A stretch of 5,574 nt of DNA. Origin: Thermoflexales bacterium (lineage in GTDB: Bacteria; Chloroflexota; Anaerolineae; Fen-1058). The notes under the pieces were generated by a model. That model ran no database searches. It was not told the origin of the DNA and saw only the letters and a program-made list of their open reading frames with translations. Position numbers and translations under genes: made by a program. The stretch lies in NCBI GenBank assembly GCA_030834835.1, contig JAUQXD010000175.1:1-5574 (forward strand). The letters run 5' to 3'. Position 1 is the first letter of the stretch. Each line of letters starts with the position of its first letter. This document shows, piece by piece, positions 1-5,574 of this stretch.

Positions 1-3000
1 CAATTCAATCCGATCGGCCTCGGCGACGTCAGCGCGCTGGCCGTCTCGCCCAACTATGCAGCCGATCAAATCGTCGCGGCGATCACGAGCGTTGATGGGC
101 AGTTACACTGGTCGACGAATCAAGGCAACACGTGGACACCCGGCACATTAACCATCCGTGTCGGTGGACAACACAACTTGCTCTTCTCACCGACCTTCGC
201 CACGGATCAAGTATTGCTCGCAGCCAGTTCCAACGATCCCGGCGCGTATCGATCGACCAACGGCGGCGGAACGTGGACACCCGTCGGCTGGTACGACCCC
301 TATCAAGCTTATAGAGGCGGCTTCGTCGGCGGAGGTGTTCAAGCATTGGTGCTGGCCCCCACCACGGCGGACACACCGTTTGCTTTTGCGGGCACGCGCG
401 CCGGGCTGTATCGTTCGCAGAACAGCGGCGAATACTGGTATCAAGCGATGACGGGCCTGCCCCGTGTGACCGTGCGCAGCCTGGCCATTTCCTCGGACGA
501 TCCCGCCCGCTGGCTGGTGGGCACCAGTTACTTCGATCACATCCGCTTCGACGGCAGCACCGGCGAATGGGACGGCAATGTGCAGCTGTCCACGGATTCC
601 GGCCAAACGTGGCGCGATGTCACCGGCCAACTCGATCGCGTAGTGCAAGTGGCTTTCTCGCCGGATGCCGTGCACGATCATACCGCGCTGGCCTGCACGG
701 GCGTGGCCGGTCAACACGGCTACGTCGGCGGCAGCATCTATCGCTCCATCGATGACGGCCAGAGTTGGACCGCGACGATCTCCACGACGCTGTGCCACGC
801 GCTGGCCTTCTCGCCCGATGTCGCCGTCGATCACACCGTGTGGGCGGCGTCATCGTACGGGCCGTTGGGGCCGGGCCTGCTCCGATCGGTGGACGGCGGC
901 GCGACGTGGTCGTTGTTGACTTCGAGCATCACGGCCGAACGCATCGTGCCTTCGCCGAACTATGCGATCGATCATACCTTGTTCGCCACTTCGTCAGACG
1001 GCCACTTGCAAAAGTCGATCGACGGCGGGTTGAACTGGTCGCCGATCTTGACGCACACCATTTCCGCATTAGCCGCTTCACCAGCCTATGGCGCGAGCCA
1101 AACCATTTATGCCGCAGCCAAAGACAGCGCGCTCACTCCGGCTGAACTGTATCGATCCGACGATGGCGGCGCGACGTGGTATAGCGTTACGACGGGCGTG
1201 CCCGGCAATCTAAACATCGCAGCGATCAACTTTGCCACAGATGGATCAGTTTTGCTCGGCGTGACGTATGGCGATGGCACCACGGGCACGGCCACGTATC
1301 GCTCGATCGATAACGGCGCGACGTGGACATTGTTGAGCAGCGGGCTTGAGGCTTATCAACTTTTCGATGTGACGTCGCTGGCGAATGCGTTTGATAGTGC
1401 ATCGCACGGCGGCATCTCGTTCTTTGCAGCCACGAACGGCGGCCTGTGGCGGCTCGATCGAGATCAGCACGACCCGACCGAACCCGGCGCGTGGACGACC
1501 GGCCGGCTGCGCGGCGGACGTGCGGAGAAGCTGGCTGTCTCGCCGGACTTCGCCAATGATGGTGTTGTCTTCAGCGGCCAGATCGATTTGCTGCGCGCCA
1601 CCGAGTATGGGCCGGGCATGGTTAAGTCCAGCGATTGGGGCTACTCGTGGCAAGTAGTGGGCGTGAGCGCCGCAGAATCAATGGGCAGCGGCGCAGTGTA
1701 CGGCTTTACCTTCTCGCCCAACTTCGCATCTGATCAAACCGTGTGGGCGTCGACTTCGGGCGGCTTGCTCAAATCCACCGACGGTGGCGATACCTGGCAC
1801 GTGGTGAACGGTCTTAATATTGGCGAGCCACGCGGCGTCGGCGCACTGGTGCTGGCACCGGACTACGTAGCCAGCGGCCATATGATCGCGGCGGGCCGCT
1901 ACTGGCAAGTTCGCCTGAGTCAGGACTTCGGCCAGACGTGGTCGTCCGTACCTAACGTGTCGGCAGGCAACATCACGTACTCGTCCAACTTCGCCGTCGA
2001 TGGCACGATCTTTGCGAGCACTTACAACGTCTATCGCTCGATCGATCGCGGCCTGAACTGGACGCAAGTCCTAACCATGGCTGGATCGGTATCGCTGTCG
2101 CCGCAGTTCGGCGTCGATCACGTGGCCTTTGTGGCGGGCAGCGGCGGCGTATCTAAATCCATCGACAGCGGCGTAACGTGGACGACGATCTTCAGCAACG
2201 CGCTGAGAATTTTCCTGTCGCCACAATATGCGGCTGATCATACGATCTACGCTTTAAGCGACTACGGCTACAATCCCGGTGTGAGCAATCTCGTTTATCG
2301 TTCGCCGGACGGCGGCGCGACGTGGATCACGACGAGCGTCGGCATCTTCGTCACAACCTTCGGCGGATTGGTCTTCTCGCCCGCTTTCAACGTCGATCAC
2401 GTGCTGTATGCCACCGGCGACACCGGCCTGTATCGATCCAACGATGGCGGCCTCAATTGGCTACTCGTGCCCGACTTCGCCAATCGATCGATCTCAACGC
2501 TGGTGTTCTCGCCCAACTGGCCCACACACCCCTACGTGCTGGTCGGCACGCGCCAGGGCGTCTATCGTTCAATCGACGGCGGCGCGACCTGGGTGCGAAT
2601 GCAAGGCCTGCGTCCGCTCACCGCAATGCCGCTGGCCCTGGTCGACGATGACACCGTATGGCTGGCCGGTACTGGCAGCGGCGTTCATGTCAGCACCGAT
2701 CAAGGTCAAACGTGGTCGCCATTGGGGACATCCTCGTCGTATATCAATGACCTGGCCGTCTCGCCTGCGTACACTACCGATCACACCCTCTTCACCACTT
2801 CGTCGTGCCCGGGCTGCACGGGCGTCAGCATTCAACGCAGCACCGATAGCGGCGAGACCTGGCAATACCTCCGCTCGATGAACTTCAACGGCGCGTTGGC
2901 GATCTCGCCGCAATTCGCCAGCGATCACACGATTTACGCGCTCGGCGGCGGCCAGGTATATCGATCGATCGATGGTGGCGACAACTGGTGGACCTCGATC

Positions 3001-3519
3001 GGGACGTGGCCGCCCTTCGCGACACCCTATTGGGCCATCGCCCTGCCGCCAAACTATCCAGACGATAGCACCGTCTTCGCCGCCGGGCCGGGCTTCTGGC
3101 GCTTGCCGCCTGGCGAGACGCTGTGGCAGTCGGCAGCATCGGGCATCGTGTCCACCACCAACCTCGCCGCGATTGCGGTCGCGCCCAACTACTCCACCAC
3201 GCATACGCTGCTAGCCGCCATTCAGGACTATCAAATGGACGGCCTGCACGCCGATGTCCTTCGCTCGGACGATGGCGGCATTAACTGGCAACCGTCCGGC
3301 ATCGGCTTGCCCACCACCGAATGGCGCAACATCGCGTTCTCGCCCAATTACAACACCGATCACACCGTATACTTGATCTCAGTCGATCGACTGTATCGAT
3401 CGATGGACGACGGGCACAGCTGGACGTTGATCGGTGCGCCGCCCGAGTGGCCCACACTGAACGACGTGATTGTTACTCATGCCAGACAAGTGCTCGTCTC
3501 ATCGGATGCGGGTGTGTGG
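1..3519 (+). repeat. Array of about 25 Asp-box propeller blades (protein-level tandem repeat)
   Basis: I located 22 clear Asp boxes by their closing tryptophan, at residues 45, 92, 146, 204, 256, 303, 346, 393, 442, 550, 599, 647, 687, 727, 775, 820, 864, 905, 954, 996, 1096 and 1141. Spacing is 40-58 residues, except for one gap of 108 (442 to 550), about two repeats long, which holds a degenerate blade. Two more degenerate blades close near W1042 (PPGETLW) and W1173 (SSDAGVW). Most blades also carry an earlier conserved strand of the form SP-x-F/Y-A-x-D-H/Q-T-V/I/L, for example SPNYAIDHTL and SPQYAADHTI. In solved Asp-box proteins each such unit is one four-stranded blade. Twenty-five units would make about three 7- or 8-bladed propellers, but how they group is inference. 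The array continues upstream of the window. Confidence 0.9.
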
Positions 3520-4041
3520 CAATATCGCACGGGCTTCCGCGATGTGCTGATCAACGGCAGTTTCAACGCGAACAGCGGCTGGACTTTGATCGGCGACGCG
3601 ACCTACAGTGGCACAGTCAGTTACGATGATGCTCGCGCCTTGCAACTTAGCCCGGCCAATGGCGCAAATACCGTGCTCGATTCGGCGATCGCGCAAACGG
3701 TGACGATTCCCATCAGCGCGACCGTGGCGCAATTAAACCTGCGCCTGTATCCCGTCTCCGACGAATCACAACCGGATAGCGATGCGCAGTACGTGTCGAT
3801 CACGCCAGCAGATACGCCGACCACTTCGACGCTGTTGCTGAAGATGCTGTCGAATGCGCAGGCGTGGCAGCGCTATAGTTTTGATCTGCGTTCGTTTGCG
3901 GGACAAGCCATCGGCGTGCGGGTGGGCGCGATCAATGACGGACAAAGCGGCGCAACCGCGCTATACGTGGATAACGCCTCGCTGATTACGCTAGGGGCGG
4001 CGGGGCATCAGGTCTATCTGCCCGTCATGTTGAAAAACTGA
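1..4041 (+). CDS. Giant secreted Asp-box (BNR/sortilin-like) beta-propeller protein, 5' partial
   Basis: The frame is open from base 1 to the TGA at 4039-4041, giving 1346 visible residues. The first in-frame start-like codon (TTG at 178) is inside the repeats, so the true start and any signal peptide lie upstream of the window. Residues 1 to about 1173 are tandem blades with the Asp-box signature S-x-D-x-G-x-T-W (for example YRSIDGGATW at 855-864). Residues 1179-1332 resemble a jelly-roll carbohydrate-binding module, and the last 11 residues form a tail, HQVYLPVMLKN. Only four cysteines occur (232, 265, 936, 939), which fits an extracellular protein. Asp-box repeats are known from sialidases, sortilin/VPS10, Ycf48 and xyloglucanases. 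I see no sialidase RIP motif or obvious catalytic site, so 'sialidase' would be an over-call. The role is inferred to be binding or adhesion at the cell surface, possibly to glycans; the ligand is unknown. A 15-bp hairpin starts 30 bases after the stop. The downstream gene is convergent and unrelated. Confidence 0.93.
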   Translation, partial: QFNPIGLGDVSALAVSPNYAADQIVAAITSVDGQLHWSTNQGNTWTPGTLTIRVGGQHNLLFSPTFATDQVLLAASSNDPGAYRSTNGGGTWTPVGWYDPYQAYRGGFVGGGVQALVLAPTTADTPFAFAGTRAGLYRSQNSGEYWYQAMTGLPRVTVRSLAISSDDPARWLVGTSYFDHIRFDGSTGEWDGNVQLSTDSGQTWRDVTGQLDRVVQVAFSPDAVHDHTALACTGVAGQHGYVGGSIYRSIDDGQSWTATISTTLCHALAFSPDVAVDHTVWAASSYGPLGPGLLRSVDGGATWSLLTSSITAERIVPSPNYAIDHTLFATSSDGHLQKSIDGGLNWSPILTHTISALAASPAYGASQTIYAAAKDSALTPAELYRSDDGGATWYSVTTGVPGNLNIAAINFATDGSVLLGVTYGDGTTGTATYRSIDNGATWTLLSSGLEAYQLFDVTSLANAFDSASHGGISFFAATNGGLWRLDRDQHDPTEPGAWTTGRLRGGRAEKLAVSPDFANDGVVFSGQIDLLRATEYGPGMVKSSDWGYSWQVVGVSAAESMGSGAVYGFTFSPNFASDQTVWASTSGGLLKSTDGGDTWHVVNGLNIGEPRGVGALVLAPDYVASGHMIAAGRYWQVRLSQDFGQTWSSVPNVSAGNITYSSNFAVDGTIFASTYNVYRSIDRGLNWTQVLTMAGSVSLSPQFGVDHVAFVAGSGGVSKSIDSGVTWTTIFSNALRIFLSPQYAADHTIYALSDYGYNPGVSNLVYRSPDGGATWITTSVGIFVTTFGGLVFSPAFNVDHVLYATGDTGLYRSNDGGLNWLLVPDFANRSISTLVFSPNWPTHPYVLVGTRQGVYRSIDGGATWVRMQGLRPLTAMPLALVDDDTVWLAGTGSGVHVSTDQGQTWSPLGTSSSYINDLAVSPAYTTDHTLFTTSSCPGCTGVSIQRSTDSGETWQYLRSMNFNGALAISPQFASDHTIYALGGGQVYRSIDGGDNWWTSIGTWPPFATPYWAIALPPNYPDDSTVFAAGPGFWRLPPGETLWQSAASGIVSTTNLAAIAVAPNYSTTHTLLAAIQDYQMDGLHADVLRSDDGGINWQPSGIGLPTTEWRNIAFSPNYNTDHTVYLISVDRLYRSMDDGHSWTLIGAPPEWPTLNDVIVTHARQVLVSSDAGVWQYRTGFRDVLINGSFNANSGWTLIGDATYSGTVSYDDARALQLSPANGANTVLDSAIAQTVTIPISATVAQLNLRLYPVSDESQPDSDAQYVSITPADTPTTSTLLLKMLSNAQAWQRYSFDLRSFAGQAIGVRVGAINDGQSGATALYVDNASLITLGAAGHQVYLPVMLKN
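3535..3996 (+). other. C-terminal jelly-roll / carbohydrate-binding-like domain of the propeller protein
   Basis: Residues 1179-1332 lack Asp boxes and differ from the blade repeats. The segment opens with the pattern ...VLINGSFNANSGWTLIGD and closes with LYVDNASL. In CBM4/9-like and related galactose-binding-like domains, an NGxFE...W opening and a (Y/F)(V/I)DNVSL closing strand are typical. Between them are alternating hydrophobic strands, including IAQTVTIP, LNLRLYPVS and WQRYSFDLRSF, plus a stretch rich in Ala, Thr and Ser. Such domains usually bind sugars or act as structural caps in secreted proteins. Binding here is not proven, and the sugar-contact residues cannot be assigned from sequence alone. 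Confidence 0.65.
4006..4038 (+). other. Short C-terminal tail HQVYLPVMLKN, sorting-signal-like
   Basis: The final residues 1336-1346 follow a small Gly/Ala linker (LGAAG) directly after the jelly-roll domain. They consist of a hydrophobic core with a fixed-looking proline (VYLPVML) and end in a basic-plus-polar pair (KN). From memory, many large secreted proteins of Chloroflexota end in nearly the same way (Y/F-L-P-L/I/V-V/L-L-K/R-x). That suggests a conserved sorting or anchoring signal rather than chance. It is too short for a membrane helix and is not an LPxTG motif. The function is inference. Confidence 0.5.
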
Positions 4042-4071
4042 AAGAAGGCCGGGGTCAGGGATCGGGTAAGA

Positions 4072-4105
4072 GACGCGGGGCAGATCACTGGATCTGCCCC
4101 GCGTC
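4072..4105 (+). terminator. Perfect 15-bp stem, 4-base loop hairpin; likely transcription end of the propeller gene
   Basis: The arms 4072-4086 (GACGCGGGGCAGATC) and 4091-4105 are exact reverse complements around the loop ACTG. The hairpin begins 30 bases after the plus-strand stop. It is GC-rich at the base and very stable, but on the plus strand it is followed by GAAATTCGTTACC rather than a T-run, so it is not a textbook intrinsic terminator. It could act in both directions for the convergent pair, or protect the 3' end of the messenger RNA. Confidence 0.55.
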
Positions 4106-4157
4106 GAAATTCGTTACCGCTGCTTGCCATCAAATGAATTCGCCGGCAAGGTTTAGG

Positions 4158-4176
4158 AAGCCCGCGCCGCGGGCTT
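4158..4176 (-). terminator. 8-bp GC-rich hairpin downstream of the oxidoreductase gene
   Basis: The arms AAGCCCGC (4158-4165) and GCGGGCTT (4169-4176) pair perfectly around a 3-base loop. On the minus strand the hairpin begins about 21 bases after the TAA stop of the oxidoreductase gene. The AAGCCCGC...GCGGGCTT form is common in bacterial intrinsic terminators. The downstream bases on the minus strand (CCTAAACC) are not a T-run; on the plus strand it is followed by GTTACGATT. It is the likely terminator of the minus-strand gene and may work both ways. Confidence 0.5.
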
Positions 4177-4197
4177 GTTACGATTAGCCGTCGGTTT

Positions 4198-5574
4198 TTA
4201 ACCGATGGCGGCTATCGAGGCAAATGCGCGCCCCAGATTAAAAGCCGCGTAGTTGATGTCCCACACTTCGGGTTTGGCGTTGATGCGCTGCAACGCCTTA
4301 AGCCACACCTCAGGCGGAAAGACATCGAAGGGCGCGCAGGTGTTCAACACGCCCATCATCACGACGTTGGCGCTGCGCCCTGTGTGATCGCCCAACTCCA
4401 ACGCTTTGCCCAACACGTCCACTTCGATCACGTGATAGGGTTTTAGAATCGACTTGATCTGTTCGGCGGTGGGATAATCTTTTTCGGCTAAGCCGGGCGG
4501 AATCAACTGCGTGTTCGCCATCAAAATCGTGCCGCCGCGTTTGAGCATTTCCAGAAAGCCAGGACGCAGCACTTCACTCTGCTCCATCACGATGAGGCAA
4601 TCGGCCGAACCGGGCAGCAACACGGGACTGGTCACAGCGCCACACGCGAAGGTGCTGATCACGGGGCCGCCCATCTGCGCCATGCCATGCGTCTCGCCCT
4701 TGATGATGTTCTGCTCATCGTAACCCGCCAGAAACGCGAGTTGTGTCAGCACGCGGCCAAAGAACAGATTCCCCTGCCCGCCCACGCCGCGAATCGCGAG
4801 AGATAATCGGGCTGGCCTGTGGCCGTTGAAAGTTAGCAGATCAATCGTGCGCGGGGCGGACGGCACATCAACGCGCGTACCTTGATCGAGATCACTTAAT
4901 CGAACCGTCTGCAATACGCCCGTGGGACACATCTGCACACAGGCGGGTGTGTGACCACCGCAGCCGCTGCACAGATTGTTGATCGTTGGGATGCCGTCCG
5001 CGTTGAGTTCGAGGCCGGGGCAGACCAGACAGATGTTGCACTGCTTGCACGCATCCGCGCCGACGAAGACGCGCTGCTGACTGGCCGCGCTCTTTTGAAT
5101 GCACGCGCCGTCGCGCAAAACGATGGTCGTATAAACGCCCTGCGCGGCTTCGGCTAAGGCTGTTTTTAAGGTCTGTCGGATGTCCTTCTTTTCATACGCG
5201 CCGATGACGATGACCTTTGCGCCATGCGCGGTGAGCGAGGCAGGCAGATCAAATTTCATGTGTTCGCCCGCGAGATTCGTCGGCGAAGTGGGCGAGGGCT
5301 GCCCGCCCGTCATGCCCGCCCATTCGTTATCGAGAATGACTTTGACGCCGGGCACATTGCGATAGATGGCGTTGCGCGTGGCATCGAGACCGCTGTGACA
5401 TTCGGTGCCGTCGCCGATGACGCTGATGACCTGGCCCACTTTATCGGGCCGCGAGACCACATAGCCGATGCGTTCGCCTTCGCTCGCGCCCATCGCCAGC
5501 GCGGTATCGAGCGCGTTCATGTAATACAGCAGCGTGTTGCAGCCGATGTCGCCGAACACCGTCTCGATCTGGCC
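4198..5574 (-). CDS. iorA: Indolepyruvate (2-oxoacid):ferredoxin oxidoreductase, fused IorA-ferredoxin-IorB, 5' partial
   Basis: The minus-strand frame is open from the window edge to the TAA at 4198-4200, giving 458 visible residues. The GTG at 5559 is inside a conserved motif, so the real start lies beyond base 5574. In fragment numbering: GDIGC (8-12), the thiamine-diphosphate motif GDG (54-56) to DN (82-83), and MTGGQP (88-93) are typical of IorA. Eight cysteines at 176-216 form a two-[4Fe-4S] ferredoxin segment. GVGGQG (263-268), KGETHGMAQMGG (292-303) and a C-terminal GDHTGRSANVVMMG (395-408) are typical of IorB/POR-gamma. The family oxidatively decarboxylates aryl-2-oxoacids from aromatic amino acids to acyl-CoA plus CO2 and reduces ferredoxin in the cytoplasm of anaerobes. 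The missing part, probably about 400 residues, should hold the pyrimidine-binding and transketolase-C-like domains. IorA and IorB are usually separate proteins; here they share one chain. The exact substrate is not determinable. Confidence 0.9.
   Translation of the reverse strand, partial: GQIETVFGDIGCNTLLYYMNALDTALAMGASEGERIGYVVSRPDKVGQVISVIGDGTECHSGLDATRNAIYRNVPGVKVILDNEWAGMTGGQPSPTSPTNLAGEHMKFDLPASLTAHGAKVIVIGAYEKKDIRQTLKTALAEAAQGVYTTIVLRDGACIQKSAASQQRVFVGADACKQCNICLVCPGLELNADGIPTINNLCSGCGGHTPACVQMCPTGVLQTVRLSDLDQGTRVDVPSAPRTIDLLTFNGHRPARLSLAIRGVGGQGNLFFGRVLTQLAFLAGYDEQNIIKGETHGMAQMGGPVISTFACGAVTSPVLLPGSADCLIVMEQSEVLRPGFLEMLKRGGTILMANTQLIPPGLAEKDYPTAEQIKSILKPYHVIEVDVLGKALELGDHTGRSANVVMMGVLNTCAPFDVFPPEVWLKALQRINAKPEVWDINYAAFNLGRAFASIAAIG
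4201..4812 (-). other. IorB / pyruvate-ferredoxin oxidoreductase gamma-type domain at the C-terminus of the fusion
   Basis: Fragment residues 255-458 match the IorB subunit (usually about 190-220 residues as a separate protein). They begin with a glycine-rich nucleotide-type loop, GVGGQG, after a short strand (LSLAIR). Next comes the conserved KGETHGMAQMGGPVIS block, then the alternating strands of the POR-gamma fold (DCLIVMEQSEVLRP, GGTILMANTQLIPP), and finally a helix-rich end. In the family this domain packs on the catalytic subunit and helps bind coenzyme A. A linker of about 40 residues (217-254), with no sign of a stop or start, joins it to the ferredoxin domain, so this is a genuine fusion in this frame. 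Confidence 0.85.
4927..5049 (-). other. Two-cluster [4Fe-4S] ferredoxin domain with atypical cysteine spacing
   Basis: The segment covers fragment residues 176-216. The first group is C-x2-C-x2-C-x2-C-P (176, 179, 182, 185) and the second is C-x2-C-x6-C-x3-C-P (202, 205, 212, 216). Classical bacterial ferredoxin clusters are C-x2-C-x2-C-x3-C-P, and IorA proteins often have one or two extra residues before the fourth cysteine of the first group. Here the first group is one residue short of the classical form, and the second has four extra residues (within GGHTPA) between its second and third cysteines. All eight ligands are present. The domain should carry electrons from the thiamine-diphosphate site to an external ferredoxin. 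Confidence 0.85.

Noticed and set aside
178..180. TTG at 178 as the start of the propeller gene
   Set aside because: The same frame stays open to base 1 and already encodes blade repeats there (SPNYAADQIV and WSTNQGNTW), so the gene begins upstream of the window.
187..834. 215-codon open frame on the minus strand inside the propeller gene
   Set aside because: It is Arg/Ala/Gly-rich with no recognisable domain and lies antisense to a clear repeat protein. Repeated GC-rich codons in the coding strand remove stops from this antisense frame. The same applies to the minus-strand frame at 2569-3204.
2322..2881. Overlapping plus-strand frames inside the propeller gene
   Set aside because: Arg/Pro/Ser-rich shadow translations of the repeats, with no motifs and no separate start signals.
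1..4041. Annotation as a sialidase
   Set aside because: Asp boxes alone do not make a sialidase. I see no Arg-Ile-Pro motif or sialidase catalytic arrangement, and the blade motif fits sortilin/Ycf48-like propellers better.
4123..4150. CTTGCC / GGCAAG inverted repeat with 16-base loop in the intergenic region
   Set aside because: Only six pairs over a long loop, with no T-run; no better than chance in GC-rich sequence.
4186..4213. Imperfect inverted repeat AGCCGTCGGT / ACCGATGGCGGCT across the oxidoreductase stop codon
   Set aside because: It needs a 3-base bulge and overlaps coding sequence. It is weaker than the hairpin at 4158-4176 and probably chance.
5557..5559. GTG at 5559 as the start of the oxidoreductase gene
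   Set aside because: It lies in the middle of the conserved V-x-GDIGC segment and the frame is open to the window edge (upstream residues GQIET), so the protein is truncated by the window.

Overview
The window holds two partial genes facing each other (convergent), with a 156-base intergenic stretch between them. There is no sign of a tRNA, rRNA, CRISPR array or insertion sequence. GC content looks high (roughly 58-60% by eye). The best guess for the source is a Chloroflexota (Anaerolineae-like) bacterium. The left-hand protein is a long Asp-box propeller protein that ends in the tail VYLPVMLKN, a kind of ending I recall as common on secreted Chloroflexota proteins. The right-hand protein is an IorA/IorB-type 2-oxoacid:ferredoxin oxidoreductase, typical of anaerobic amino-acid metabolism. 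The taxonomic call is inference.

Left, 1-4041, plus strand: a very large protein (1346 residues visible) whose N-terminus lies outside the window, since the frame is open from base 1. About 1170 residues are made of some 25 tandem beta-propeller blades of the BNR/Asp-box (sortilin/Ycf48-like) type. Each blade pairs an SPxFAxDHTVFA-like strand with an S-x-D-x-G-x-T-W Asp box. A jelly-roll, carbohydrate-binding-like domain of about 155 residues follows, then the short hydrophobic tail. It is probably an extracellular or surface-bound protein; its ligand is unknown.

Middle, 4042-4197: two hairpins. One has a perfect 15-bp stem just after the plus-strand gene, and one has an 8-bp GC-rich stem just after the minus-strand gene. 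They look like the transcription ends of the two convergent genes, although neither has a clean T-run.

Right, 4198-5574, minus strand: the C-terminal 458 residues of a fused indolepyruvate (2-oxoacid):ferredoxin oxidoreductase. In order it carries the thiamine diphosphate domain, a two-cluster ferredoxin domain with odd cysteine spacing, and an IorB/POR-gamma domain in the same chain. The start and the N-terminal pyrimidine-binding and transketolase-C-like regions lie beyond base 5574.

The two genes show no functional link. No multi-gene novel system is visible. The points most worth a second look are the C-terminal tail, the architecture of the blade array, the single-chain IorA-Fd-IorB layout and its unusual ferredoxin cysteines.
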